Counted from the stretch's first letter, positions 35,914 to 45,158 are shown. The stretch is 64,000 bases of DNA from Edaphobacter modestus (GCF_004217555.1 NZ_SHKW01000001.1:4712001-4776000); one strand, 5' to 3'. Program-made: numbers and translations. Notes: generated from the letters alone by a model not told the origin.

Positions 35914-38900
35914 ATGTCGAAGGAAATTTATATTTCAAGCACGCCGCACGAGACGCGGCTTGCCATCGTCGAAGACGACGCCCTCTCAGAGATTTATTAC
36001 GAACGCGAGAATGAGTACACGCTGGCCGGGTCGATTTATAACGGCCGCGTGACGCGCGTTCTACCGGGCATGCAGTCCAGCTTTGTGGACATTGGCCTGG
36101 AGCGCGACGCCTTCCTGTACATCACCGACTTTATGGAGGAGGCCGGGGATACGGCCGACTTTGACGCTGAAAGCGCGCAGCGTGGTGGTGCAAGACGCGA
36201 TCGGGGAAACCGGGAGCCGGCGACGCTGGAGGGCACGGCTGCGCCCGAAGAGCCGAGCCGTCCGGAGCGTGGAGACCGTGAGCGTGGAGACCGTGGCGGA
36301 CGCGGGCGGCGGGATCGCCGGGATCGTGGCGGCAACCGGGATCGCCAGGCGAGCGCAGAACCCTCGCAGGGAAGCGAAGAGCATACGGCGACGGAGAGCT
36401 ATGCTCCGGAGGCCCTGGAGGCCCCTGAAGAGGGCGCCCCGGAGAGCCAGGTCGAGAGTGTGGGAGAAGGAGCGCCGGGCGCAGATGGCAGCCGCCGGTG
36501 GCGCGGGCGTCGTGGACGTCGTCGTGGACGTGGCCGGCAGCAGGGCGGCGAGGCGAATGTAGCGGGCGACGGGAATGTAGCGAATACGGATGCCGATTCG
36601 CAGGATGTCGAAGGTGCGCCAGAGGAGCCGTTGCTGGAGATGGAAGCGGCGGAAGAGCCTCAGGAGGCCGCCCCCCAGGGCGCGGCGGAGACAGATGAGC
36701 AGCCGAGAGAAGGCTTACAGCGCCGGGACAGGGGTGGACGGGAAGAGCGCGGACGCGGCGGACGGGATCGTGATCGAGGCCGGCGGACGCCGCGCGGATT
36801 CGCGCCGAAGACGTCGTTCTATGGTCTGGACAACGCTTCGGAGGAGAGCTCCGGGCAGGATGGCGTCGCTTACGAGCCGATTGTGCTGCCGGGTGAGTCG
36901 CTGTCGAAGTACCGGACGGGAGGAGAGCCCGCCTCTCAAGCTACGAAAGAGGCCGCACCCATAGCAGCGGTTCCTTCTGCGCCGGGCTACGAAATTCCCA
37001 CGGGATGGGATGGTGGATCGGTTCTTCCGGGAGAATCGCTTTCGCGGCATCGCAGGTCGCAGCCGAAGCCCGCGGAGCAGCCGAAGCCTTCGAAGCAACC
37101 GAAGCCTGTAGAACAGCCGGCCGCGGTGGCCGCCGAGGTTCCTGAGGCTATCGAGGAGACCCCGAAGGAGGAGCTTGTAAGCGCTCCGGTCGAGAAGAAA
37201 CAGGAAAAGCAGGTGGAGACGGCGGAGTATGAGCCGACCGAGGCATCGGCCTCTTACAGGTTCGATCCGGTTGCTCCCAGCGAGTTTCGGCAGAGCGCGC
37301 CGGTAGAGGAAGAGGCGAGTTCGCCGGTTGAGGAGATTGCGGCGAAGCACACGGAGCTGCCGCATGCCGAGATTGAGCAGATGGAGCTGACCGTCGAGCG
37401 CGAGAATGACGCTACGGACGGTGGGAATGCCGTAGAGGCTGCTGTCCCGGAGGCCACGGACGCGCACGAGATCACGTCGATTCATGCCAGTGGCGAGATG
37501 GTTTCGCCTCAGCCGGTCAGCGATCCGGTGGAGACCGAGGCTGCACAGCAGGCGTTTGAGCCGGGTGTGGGCGAGGTGGACGAAGAGGTGATCGACGATG
37601 AGGACTACGACACGGGGATGCTTCATGCCTCGTCGATCGAAGAGCTGGACGATCTGGACGAGGAGGAGACGCTGGAAGGCGCAGCCGATCTCGGCACGAT
37701 GATCCGCGAGATGTCCATCGATCAGATTACAAGGCCCAGTCCTGAAGAAGACGAAGAGGACTTTGAGGAAGAGGATGCTATCGACGATGGCAGCTTCGAG
37801 AGCACGGAAGCGGAGGATGCGAGTTCCGAAGACCTTGAGGACGCGGAAGAAGACCTGCCGCAGGATGAGTTTGCCGAAGAGGGTGAGCCTGTCGCAGCGG
37901 CTGACGGCGCGGCGCCAGGGCAGGAGCGGAGCCGGGAGTTGGAGCGACGCCGTGGACGCCGTGAGCGCCGGGGAGGCAGCCGAGACCGCGGACGTCATTC
38001 GGGCCATGGCGGAGATCGCGATCGTAACGGCGGTGGTGGCCGTGGACGGGGCCGCAGCTCGATGCAGGCGACCGATCTGCCGGCGATTACCGAGCTTCTG
38101 AAGCCGGGACAGGAGATCCTGGTACAGATTGCGAAGGAGCCGATCGCAAAGAAGGGTGCGCGTATTACATCGCACATCGCTCTGCCGGGCCGCTTCCTGG
38201 TGTTTATGCCGACGGTGAACCATACGGGCGTCTCGCGCAAGATCGAGTCGGACTCGGAGCGTCGCAGGCTGAAGGATATTCTGCTGAGCGAGAAGGGCGA
38301 TGCGGCCGGCGGCTTTATTGTGCGCACGGCGGCTTCGGGCGCGAGCGAAGAGGAGCTGCGCTCGGACCTGCGCTTCCTGCTGAACCTGTGGGCCGACATC
38401 AAGCAGCGGTCGGAGTCGTCGAAGTCTCCGGCGCTGATCTATCACGATCTGAACCTTGTGGAACGCATTCTGCGCGACCAGGTGACGGATACGTTCTCGG
38501 CGATCTGGGTGGACTCGGAGAGCGAGTATGAGCGTGTGCTGCGCTTCCTGCAGCGCTTTCAGCCGAGCCTGATTCGCCGCGTGAAGCTTTATACCAAGGA
38601 GACGCCGCTGTTCGAGCAGTTCGGCATCACCGAGGAGATTAACAAGGCGCTGCGCTCGAAGGTGTGGCTGAAGTCGGGCGGATCGATTGTGATCAACCAG
38701 ACCGAGGCGCTGGTGGCGATCGACATCAATACGGGCAAGTATGTCGGAAAGACGGCTCGGCTCGAGGATACGATCGTGAAGACGAACCTGGACGCGATTC
38801 CTGAGATTGTGCGCCAGATTCGTCTGCGAGACCTGGGCGGCATCATCATCATCGACTTCATCGACATGGATGAGCGCAAGAACCGCAACCGTGTGATGGC

Positions 38901-39276
38901 TGCTCTCGAAGAGGAGCTGAAGCATGATCGGGCGCCATCGAAGATTCTGCAGTTCAACGATTTTGGCCTGGTGGCGATTACACGCAAGCGGGTGAAGCAG
39001 TCGCTGGAACGGACACTTTCGACGCAATGCAACATCTGCACGGGAACCGGCATGGTGAAGTCGCCGGTGACGGTGTGCAACGACATTTACGTCGAGATGC
39101 GGAAGATGTCCAGGCACCTGGATCGCGGAGACGTGATGTTGCGCGTTCATCCCGATGTGGTGAAGCAGTTGAAGTCGTCGACGAAGTGGCTGCAGGAGAT
39201 GGAAGAGATGGTTGGAAAGACGATCCTGGTGAAGTCGGATCCGAGCCTCCATCCCGAACAGTTCGATATTCACTAG
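35914..39276 (+). CDS. RNase E/G with a ~640-residue insertion in the S1 domain
   Basis: 1120 residues. The ribonuclease core is complete but split. Residues 1-78 are the first half of the S1 domain (GSIYNGRVTRVLPGMQSSFVD, then AFLYITD). Residues ~80-722 are a low-complexity insertion with Arg/Gly-rich, Ala/Pro-rich and very acidic blocks. Residues ~725-1120 resume with ITELLKPGQEILVQIAKEP and contain the DNase I-like catalytic aspartates (VAIDINTGKYVG, IIIDFIDMDERKNR) and the zinc-link CNICTGTG. It processes rRNA and tRNA precursors and decays mRNA. The Arg-rich parts could bind RNA or partner proteins. Single gene, ending at a hairpin terminator. Confidence 0.93.
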   Translation: MSKEIYISSTPHETRLAIVEDDALSEIYYERENEYTLAGSIYNGRVTRVLPGMQSSFVDIGLERDAFLYITDFMEEAGDTADFDAESAQRGGARRDRGNREPATLEGTAAPEEPSRPERGDRERGDRGGRGRRDRRDRGGNRDRQASAEPSQGSEEHTATESYAPEALEAPEEGAPESQVESVGEGAPGADGSRRWRGRRGRRRGRGRQQGGEANVAGDGNVANTDADSQDVEGAPEEPLLEMEAAEEPQEAAPQGAAETDEQPREGLQRRDRGGREERGRGGRDRDRGRRTPRGFAPKTSFYGLDNASEESSGQDGVAYEPIVLPGESLSKYRTGGEPASQATKEAAPIAAVPSAPGYEIPTGWDGGSVLPGESLSRHRRSQPKPAEQPKPSKQPKPVEQPAAVAAEVPEAIEETPKEELVSAPVEKKQEKQVETAEYEPTEASASYRFDPVAPSEFRQSAPVEEEASSPVEEIAAKHTELPHAEIEQMELTVERENDATDGGNAVEAAVPEATDAHEITSIHASGEMVSPQPVSDPVETEAAQQAFEPGVGEVDEEVIDDEDYDTGMLHASSIEELDDLDEEETLEGAADLGTMIREMSIDQITRPSPEEDEEDFEEEDAIDDGSFESTEAEDASSEDLEDAEEDLPQDEFAEEGEPVAAADGAAPGQERSRELERRRGRRERRGGSRDRGRHSGHGGDRDRNGGGGRGRGRSSMQATDLPAITELLKPGQEILVQIAKEPIAKKGARITSHIALPGRFLVFMPTVNHTGVSRKIESDSERRRLKDILLSEKGDAAGGFIVRTAASGASEEELRSDLRFLLNLWADIKQRSESSKSPALIYHDLNLVERILRDQVTDTFSAIWVDSESEYERVLRFLQRFQPSLIRRVKLYTKETPLFEQFGITEEINKALRSKVWLKSGGSIVINQTEALVAIDINTGKYVGKTARLEDTIVKTNLDAIPEIVRQIRLRDLGGIIIIDFIDMDERKNRNRVMAALEEELKHDRAPSKILQFNDFGLVAITRKRVKQSLERTLSTQCNICTGTGMVKSPVTVCNDIYVEMRKMSRHLDRGDVMLRVHPDVVKQLKSSTKWLQEMEEMVGKTILVKSDPSLHPEQFDIH

Positions 39277-39285
39277 AGACTAGAG

Positions 39286-39311
39286 AGGGGCATTCCTGCC
39301 GGGATGCCCCT
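39286..39311 (+). terminator. rho-independent terminator after RNase E/G
   Basis: Perfect 8-bp arms AGGGGCAT / ATGCCCCT with a 10-base loop, 9 bases after the stop. The following T run is short. Confidence 0.6.
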
Positions 39312-39441
39312 TCCAGTTTGGGCTCGTCACAAAACTCCACAGGAGCTTGTCATCCAAAACCGCTTTTTGCGCGTCCTACACAACAAGCACATCGAGTTGG
39401 GGTTATACGGGATCAGTAATTCTTCTTAGGGGAGCTTGAGG

Positions 39442-40419
39442 ATGTACCTGACAATTAAAAAGAACCGTCTCTCGAGGGTGATTTCCCGTGCAGCTGCTAT
39501 CACCTTTTTGAGCGCCGCGACGAGCCTGTGTGTATCTGCGCAGACGAACTCCGCACCTGCGGGAACGGCTGTCGATCTGAAGAAGAGCCTGATGGCTCCA
39601 ATCGATCTGACGAAGCCTGCGGATCTGAGCTACAGCTCGAGCGTCGGAGTGGAAGAGACGGCTTCGGCGGAGAACTTCAATGTTGGAACGAGCGAGGACC
39701 AGCCTCCGCCGCGACGGCGATATGGCCGGCGTACCAACTACAGCGATCGCTGGCATCACGCGGATGGTTCAAATAAATATACGTTCGCCGCTGGAGGCGG
39801 GTTCGGCCTGCCGACAGGTTCATCCGGCAAGGAACTCGATCTGAACTGGAAGGTTCAGGTGGCTGGAGGCTACAACTTCAACAAGAAGTTTGCCGTGCTG
39901 CTGCAGTACGACTACGACAGGTTTGGACTTACCGGCGGCAACCTGGACCGGCAGTTCGTTCGCTATAACAGCCTGGGGCTGGTGGATGACACGGGCACCC
40001 CGGTCAGTTTTGCGGGTCTCGATGGAAATGCGCACATGTGGTCGATTACGCTGAACCCGATGTACACCTACTACCAGGGTGACAAGATGGGAGCGTACGT
40101 CATCGGTGGCGGCGGCTTCTACAGGAAGCTGACGAACTTCACGCTGCCGTCCACGGGCGTGTACTGCGACTTCTTCGGTTTCTGCTACCAGTTCACGCAG
40201 AATCAGACCTTCGATCACTATTCGAACAATGCGGGTGGCGTCAGTGGAGGAGTCGGCTTTACATATCGACTCTCCCGCTTCGCTTCCCAGAAGCTGTATG
40301 CCGAAGCGCGCTATGCCTGGGTGGACAACCAGCCGAGCACAAATTCGGTTGCGTCGTACTACCCGGAGAACAACAAGCGCACAGGGTACTTCCCGGTGAC
40401 GGTTGGAATTCGCTGGTAA
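39442..40419 (+). CDS. outer-membrane beta-barrel protein
   Basis: 325 residues. The signal peptide (about 1-33, ending VSAQ) is followed by a ~60-residue linker and then an eight-strand-like barrel with many aromatic/glycine alternations (YTFAAGGGFGLPTG, YNFNKKFAVLLQYDYDRFG). The C-terminus FPVTVGIRW ends in an aromatic residue, the usual outer-membrane insertion signal. It is OmpA/OmpW-like in shape, with no peptidoglycan-binding domain. The ATG at 39442 has GGGGAG 7 bases upstream; a nearer TTG at 39436 is too close to that site. Function unknown. Confidence 0.82.
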   Translation: MYLTIKKNRLSRVISRAAAITFLSAATSLCVSAQTNSAPAGTAVDLKKSLMAPIDLTKPADLSYSSSVGVEETASAENFNVGTSEDQPPPRRRYGRRTNYSDRWHHADGSNKYTFAAGGGFGLPTGSSGKELDLNWKVQVAGGYNFNKKFAVLLQYDYDRFGLTGGNLDRQFVRYNSLGLVDDTGTPVSFAGLDGNAHMWSITLNPMYTYYQGDKMGAYVIGGGGFYRKLTNFTLPSTGVYCDFFGFCYQFTQNQTFDHYSNNAGGVSGGVGFTYRLSRFASQKLYAEARYAWVDNQPSTNSVASYYPENNKRTGYFPVTVGIRW

Positions 40420-40442
40420 GTTTCGTGGGTGGAAACAGAGAG

Positions 40443-40474
40443 GCCCGGCTTATCGCCGGGCTTTTCTGTTTTTT
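40443..40474 (+). terminator. rho-independent terminator after the beta-barrel gene
   Basis: GCCCGGC / GCCGGGC stem (40443-40449 with 40455-40461, 5-base loop) followed by TTTTCTGTTTTTT. It lies 23 bases past the stop. Confidence 0.85.
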
Positions 40475-40496
40475 GTGGAGGATTTTGTAGAGGAGT

Positions 40497-41867
40497 TTAT
40501 TTCCGCATGGCGGATTCGATCTCGGAGGCCTCATGGGGAAGGTTCGCGATGAGATTGACGAGCTTGCCGTTGGCGTCGACGTAGACAACGTCTTCGATGC
40601 GAACGCCGATGTTCTCCTCGGGGAGATAGATGCCGGGTTCGATGGTGAAGACCATGCCCTTCTCGAGGGGCTTCGAGTAGTCCCAGGGGTCGTGCACGTC
40701 GATGCCGACGAGATGACCGATGCCGTGAACCATGTACTGGCCGAGGGGCTGGCCGTGGAGGTCTTTGCCATGCTCGTTGATGTAGTTGAAGGCGACGGTA
40801 TCGAGTGAGTCGGGATGCTTGTGCTCCGGGTCGTTGATCTTCGATTTGCCGGCGACGAAGGCCGCTGCTGCGGCTCGCTGCGCGCCGAGGACGAGGTCAT
40901 AGATCTCTCGTTGACGGGCGGTGAAGTGGCCGTTGACCGGCATGGTGCGAGTGATGTCGGAGGCGTACATGCTGTACTCGCCGGCTTCGTCGATGACGAC
41001 GAGGTCGCCGGACTGCATGGTGCGAAAGTTTTCGCTGTAGTGCAGCGTGGTCGAGTTCGGCCCGGAGCCGACGATGGGAGGATAGCTGGGACGCTCGCAG
41101 CCCTCCTGCATCATCTTTTCAATCTCGATGCCGGCTACGGTACGCTCGCGAACGCCGGGCTTGATGGCCCGCATGCCTGCGAGCTGAGCGGCGATGGAGG
41201 CGTCGGAGGCCCTGCGGATCAGTTCGATTTCGGCGTGCGATTTGAAGGCGCGCAACTCTGTAAGAGGCTGCGAGAGGTCGGCTGCCGGATCGATGGAGGG
41301 AAGGGCCAGCGTGGAAGCGACGAATCCCAGCAGGGCATTGGTCTGCGCGGAGTTCTTTTCGGCCCAGACGTTGCGCATGCGGGTGCGGTCGGCCAGGGCG
41401 AGCTTGTTGAGCACGGAGGGCAGCTCGGTCATGGGCAGCACCTCGTCGAAGCCGGTGGTGGCGGCGGCTCCGGGCGTCGCGGCGTCCATCTTGGGGCCGG
41501 TGTATTTCTCCGTGCGGGGATTGCGCGAGGGGAGGAAGAGGATCTCGCGGTAGGGCTGTGCGGCACGGCCACCGAGTCCTCCGGTACCGGGAGTCTCGGG
41601 TGCTGCTGCGGCGGCGGGAATCACGACCATGGCGGCGCCGGGCTCGTTCCATCCGGTGAGGTAGTAGAAATCCTCGTCCTGCCGATAGTCCTGATACTCG
41701 AGCGTGGGCTCCTCGTTGGCGAAGAGAATGGCCACGCCGGTTTTGATCTTCTCCGCGAGAGCAACGCGGCGCTGGCGGTACTCGGGTTTGGGGACGGAGT
41801 CGAGGGCGTGCGAAGAACTACAGGACAAGGTAAGAAGGGTTACTGCGATCCATGGTCGTACGTTCAT
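40497..41867 (-). CDS. exported aminopeptidase P family (M24B) peptidase
   Basis: 456 residues with a signal peptide (about 1-22). The N-terminal aminopeptidase P domain (about 28-180) contains EDFYYLTGWNEPGA, and the C-terminal pita-bread domain carries the two-metal site: Asp in VIDEAGEYSMYASDITRT, His in VHGIGHLVGIDVHD, Glu in TIEPGIY and Glu in VRIEDVV. It removes N-terminal residues preceding proline, here in the periplasm or outside. An Ala/Gly-rich loop (about residues 82-103) is inserted in the N-domain. Complete catalytic set. Confidence 0.93.
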   Translation of the reverse strand: MNVRPWIAVTLLTLSCSSSHALDSVPKPEYRQRRVALAEKIKTGVAILFANEEPTLEYQDYRQDEDFYYLTGWNEPGAAMVVIPAAAAAPETPGTGGLGGRAAQPYREILFLPSRNPRTEKYTGPKMDAATPGAAATTGFDEVLPMTELPSVLNKLALADRTRMRNVWAEKNSAQTNALLGFVASTLALPSIDPAADLSQPLTELRAFKSHAEIELIRRASDASIAAQLAGMRAIKPGVRERTVAGIEIEKMMQEGCERPSYPPIVGSGPNSTTLHYSENFRTMQSGDLVVIDEAGEYSMYASDITRTMPVNGHFTARQREIYDLVLGAQRAAAAAFVAGKSKINDPEHKHPDSLDTVAFNYINEHGKDLHGQPLGQYMVHGIGHLVGIDVHDPWDYSKPLEKGMVFTIEPGIYLPEENIGVRIEDVVYVDANGKLVNLIANLPHEASEIESAMRK

Positions 41868-41939
41868 CTTGAGCGGTGCTCCTTGCTGTTACTGTGCTGA
41901 GCCTAAAGCCGGGCGATCCTGCATTGCTCTAACCGCAGG

Positions 41940-41975
41940 TCCTTCGACTGCGCTGCGCTCCGCTCAGGATGACAC
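41940..41975. repeat. REP-like intergenic repeat, copy 1
   Basis: Begins TCCTTCGACTGCGC (41940-41953) and ends AGGATGACAC (41966-41975). Both ends are identical to the larger hairpin element at 43884-43940. It is imperfectly palindromic, in the 41868-42115 gap, which otherwise shows nothing recognisable. Confidence 0.7.
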
Positions 41976-42115
41976 ATCCGTGGCACGAATCTTAGATTTT
42001 ATGAGGCTGGATTCCGATCGTAGCTTCATGGAGGTGACCTGCTGGCGCAGGTGCACAGGGGCAACCCTGATGATCTTTTTGGTTAGAAGCTAAATTCCAA
42101 GATCAGATTCGAAGA

Positions 42116-43732
42116 CTAGATGCCCATCGGGTACGGCTTCTCGTGGAACTCCTGCCCGGCTGTGCCGAAGCGCTCGAAGCGTCCCTGCAGCAGGCTGAGC
42201 AGGCCGGTGTACCAGTAGCCGAAGACGAAGAGGACGAGGAACGGCATGGTGAAGTAGTTCTCGGTGGAGAAGGCGTACCAGACGGTGGCGGCGAAGTAGC
42301 ATCCGATGGCGAGCTCGATCCAGGGGATGATGCCGAGGCGTTTGCGATATTTCTTTGCCTGGCTCTTTTCGCCTTTTTTGTTGACGCGATACTTCGGTGT
42401 GCGGGCAAAGGCGGACTGCACGCCGAACAGCGCCTCGAGGACGGCCTTGGTGTTGGTGATGGTCAGCCCCACGCCGAGTGCCATGAGGAAGGGAAGATAC
42501 AGAAAGGTTCTGCCCCAGCTTTTCGGAAAGAGCTCCTTCTGGCTGACGAGGTAGAAGCTGGAGACGGACATGGTGCTGGCCATGAAGAGCGGAAGGTCGA
42601 TCAGCAGCATCTGCAGAAGACCCTGCCAGCTGCGGATGATCATGGCGGGCATCAGGAGTACGCTGAGCACGATCATCAGCGGATAGCTGAGGTTGGCGGT
42701 GAGGTGATACCAGGCCTCGAGCTTGGTGTGCCAGGGCTGGTCGCTCTTCATGACGCGGGGAAGGATCTTCTTTCCGGTCTGGATGAGTCCCTTGGCCCAG
42801 CGTGCCTGCTGGGTCTTGAAGGCGGTCATCTCGATGGGAAGCTCGGCGGGGCACTCGACGTCCTGCAGGTATTTGAAGCGCCAGCCGACCATCTGGGCGC
42901 GATAGCTGAGGTCGGTGTCTTCGGTGAGGGTGTCGTGCTGCCAGCCTCCGGCGCTGCCGATGGTCTCACGGCGCCACATGCCGGCGGTGCCGTTGAAGTT
43001 GAAGAAGACTCCGGCTCGGGAGCGGCCGCCGTGTTCGAGCACGAAGTGGCCATCGAGCATGATGGCCTCGACCTGGGTGAGGAAGCTGTAGTCGCGGTTC
43101 AGATGCGTCCAGCGGGTCTGCACCATGCCGATCTCGGGCTCGGCGAAGTGATGGATGACCTGCATGATCCACTCGCCCGGGGGAACGAAGTCGGCGTCGA
43201 AGATGGCGACGAACTCGCCGCGAGCTACCTTAAGTCCCGCATCGAGCGCGCCTGCCTTGTAGCCGTGGCGGTTGGTGCGATGGATGTAGGTGATGGGCTG
43301 CGGGTCCATGCCGGCGAAGCCGGTGGCGTAGCGCTCGACGATCTGTTGGGCGACGGTAATGGTCTCGTCGGTGGAGTCGTCGAGGAGCTGAATCTCGAAG
43401 CGGTCGCGGGGATAGTTCAGGCGGCAGCAGGCGTCGATGAGGCGGTCGATGACGAACTGCTCGTTGTAGATGGGAAGCTGAATGGTGACGAAGGGAAGCT
43501 CGCCCTCAGGCCAGCGCGCAGGCGGCTCGTCCCACTTGGCGGCGTTCTTGCGGTTCTTGTAATAGAGCCAGACGAGCTGGTAGCGGTGGATGCCGTAGAA
43601 CGCCAGGATCACCATGACGATGAAGTAGGGAATCAGCAGCCAGGTGTCGAAGGCGTTCCAGCGGTAGAGTCCCTTGAAGGTCTGGTCGAGGTAGTGCGAC
43701 TTCCAATAGTGGCTGAACCCGTGCGGGGCCAC
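42116..43732 (-). CDS. family 2 glycosyltransferase, cellulose synthase-like
   Basis: 538 residues. An N-terminal membrane helix (about 28-48) precedes a GT-A catalytic domain with the processive-synthase signature: DDSTD (about 117-121), DAD in IFDADF, TEDTD in DTLTEDTDLSY, and QxxRW in QQARWAKG. Four or more C-terminal helices follow (about 345-500). It is similar in layout to glucomannan or beta-glucan synthases and lacks a PilZ domain. The start is a GTG without clear RBS; the frame stays open ~70 bases upstream but has no ATG or GTG there. No other synthase subunits lie nearby. The product polymer is unknown. Confidence 0.88.
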   Translation of the reverse strand: MAPHGFSHYWKSHYLDQTFKGLYRWNAFDTWLLIPYFIVMVILAFYGIHRYQLVWLYYKNRKNAAKWDEPPARWPEGELPFVTIQLPIYNEQFVIDRLIDACCRLNYPRDRFEIQLLDDSTDETITVAQQIVERYATGFAGMDPQPITYIHRTNRHGYKAGALDAGLKVARGEFVAIFDADFVPPGEWIMQVIHHFAEPEIGMVQTRWTHLNRDYSFLTQVEAIMLDGHFVLEHGGRSRAGVFFNFNGTAGMWRRETIGSAGGWQHDTLTEDTDLSYRAQMVGWRFKYLQDVECPAELPIEMTAFKTQQARWAKGLIQTGKKILPRVMKSDQPWHTKLEAWYHLTANLSYPLMIVLSVLLMPAMIIRSWQGLLQMLLIDLPLFMASTMSVSSFYLVSQKELFPKSWGRTFLYLPFLMALGVGLTITNTKAVLEALFGVQSAFARTPKYRVNKKGEKSQAKKYRKRLGIIPWIELAIGCYFAATVWYAFSTENYFTMPFLVLFVFGYWYTGLLSLLQGRFERFGTAGQEFHEKPYPMGI

Positions 43733-43882
43733 GAACAGCCCGATGGTCGAGATTATGGATGGAAGCGAAAAGGACAGGACACTGCTCCGGCGAAAGCTTA
43801 ATTCTAATTGAACCCGATTTTACGTGAAGCGGCCTTCCGGGTTATCGGCGTGGATGGCGGGGGATCGGGGGGGAAACCGCAG

Positions 43883-43935
43883 ATCCTTCGACTGCGCCTC
43901 TCGCGATGAGACTGCGAGAGGCGCAGTCGAAGGAT
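43883..43935. repeat. REP-like perfect 22-bp inverted repeat, copy 2
   Basis: ATCCTTCGACTGCGCCTCTC.. at 43883-43904 pairs perfectly with 43914-43935 over a 9-base loop. The outer parts match the repeat at 41940-41975. It is followed by GACACTTTTTGA. It sits in the 347-base gap 43733-44079 between the glycosyltransferase and mqnC. Confidence 0.85.
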
Positions 43936-44005
43936 GACACTTTTTGATTGAGCCGAGGGGGTTCCTGCCCAGGGGTTTCCTGTGGAATGCTCCGACGATT
44001 TCTCG

Positions 44006-44053
44006 TACAGAATGACCCCAACTATCTGTCATACAGAATGACCACGACTATCT
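44006..44053. repeat. 26-bp-period direct repeat
   Basis: TACAGAATGACC.. occurs at 44006-44027 and 44032-44053. The 22-base units differ at two positions. It lies just downstream of mqnC, next to the REP-like hairpin. Confidence 0.75.
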
Positions 44054-44079
44054 CTCGGACACATTGGCCCTGGTACGAA

Positions 44080-45126
44080 TCAGTTCAGGAACATGGTCCG
44101 GTAGAGCGTGTCGCGCTGTACGGGCTTGAAGCCTGCGTCGCGGATGATGCGGCGCAACTCCTCTTCGGTGGTGCAGTTGGAGGTTCCGGCAGCCTTCACG
44201 ACGTTTTCTTCGAGCATGACCGAGCCGACGTCGTTGCCGCCGAAGCGCAGGCCCATCTGCAGGACTTTGAGGCCCTGTGTTACCCAGCTCGATTGCACGT
44301 TCTCGATGTTGTCGAGATACATACGCGAGATGGCGAGTGTCTTGAGGTACTCGACCGAGGTGGCCTCGTCCCATCCGCGACCGCCGAGGGCGGTGTTGTT
44401 GGGCTGGAAGCTCCAGGGGATGAAGGCGGTGAAGCCTCCTGTCTCTTCCTGCAGCTTGCGGACGACCTCGAAGTGGTTGACGCGCTGCTCGAAGGTCTCG
44501 CCGACGCCAAACATCATGGTCGCGGTGGTTCGCATGCCGAGCTCGTGTGCAGTGCGGTGGACATCTACCCAGTCCTGCGTCTTGCACTTCAGGCGCGCGA
44601 TGCGGTGGCGCACCTCGTCGTCGAGGATCTCGGCGCCGCCGCCGGGGATCGACTGTAGACCGGCGTCGCGAAGGCGCATGATGGTGTCGCGGAGCGAGAG
44701 CTCGGAGTACTCGGCGATGGCGAGGATCTCGCTGGCGGAGAGGCAGTGCAGCCAGATAGAGGGGAATCGTTCCTTGATGCCGCGGAAGAGGCGCTCGAAC
44801 CAGTCGATCTTGAGGTCAGGGTGCAGGCCGCCCTGCATGAGCACGCCGGTTCCGCCCATCTCGACGGTCTCGGCGATCTTCTGGTAGATGGTCTCGAAGT
44901 CGAGGATGTAGCCCTCGGAGGCCATCTTCCCCTTCAGCGGACGATAAAAAGCACAAAACGTGCAGTACTCGGTGCAGAAGTTCGTGTAGTTGATGTTGCG
45001 GTCGATGATGTAGCTGACCACGCCCTCTGGATGCAGGCGGCGGCGGATCGCATCGGCTTCCATGCCGATACCGATCAGGTCGTCGCTTCTGAAGCAGTCC
45101 AAGGCTTGTTCGCGGCTGATTCCCAT
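44080..45126 (-). CDS. mqnC: cyclic dehypoxanthinyl futalosine synthase (MqnC)
   Basis: A 348-residue radical SAM enzyme of the futalosine route to menaquinone. It cyclises dehypoxanthine futalosine. The 4Fe-4S-binding cysteines are C51, C55 and C58 in CTEYCTFC. Other family stretches include GGTGVLMQGGLHPDL, SIPGGGAEIL and FIPWSFQPNNTALGG. The start ATG has no clear RBS but gives the family N-terminus. It follows the anchored coiled-coil gene by 32 bases and the VKOR gene before that, all on the minus strand. Use of the futalosine route fits an acidobacterium. Confidence 0.95.
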   Translation of the reverse strand: MGISREQALDCFRSDDLIGIGMEADAIRRRLHPEGVVSYIIDRNINYTNFCTEYCTFCAFYRPLKGKMASEGYILDFETIYQKIAETVEMGGTGVLMQGGLHPDLKIDWFERLFRGIKERFPSIWLHCLSASEILAIAEYSELSLRDTIMRLRDAGLQSIPGGGAEILDDEVRHRIARLKCKTQDWVDVHRTAHELGMRTTATMMFGVGETFEQRVNHFEVVRKLQEETGGFTAFIPWSFQPNNTALGGRGWDEATSVEYLKTLAISRMYLDNIENVQSSWVTQGLKVLQMGLRFGGNDVGSVMLEENVVKAAGTSNCTTEEELRRIIRDAGFKPVQRDTLYRTMFLN

Positions 45127-45158
45127 GAGGTCATTTTACGCTTTGCCAGAGGGGATCA

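Noticed and set aside
35534-35938. Open frames of 101 (plus) and 116 (minus) codons before RNase E/G
   Set aside because: They overlap each other, have no RBS, and the sequence has no domain-like features; more likely leader DNA.
36715-39273. 852-residue open frame on the minus strand opposite RNase E/G
   Set aside because: It is the mirror of a GC-rich, codon-biased gene; the product is Arg/Leu/His-rich with no family features.
42143-43801. 552-residue plus-strand frame over the glycosyltransferase
   Set aside because: Antisense to a gene with all GT-A and QxxRW motifs; product is Gly/Val/Glu-rich noise.
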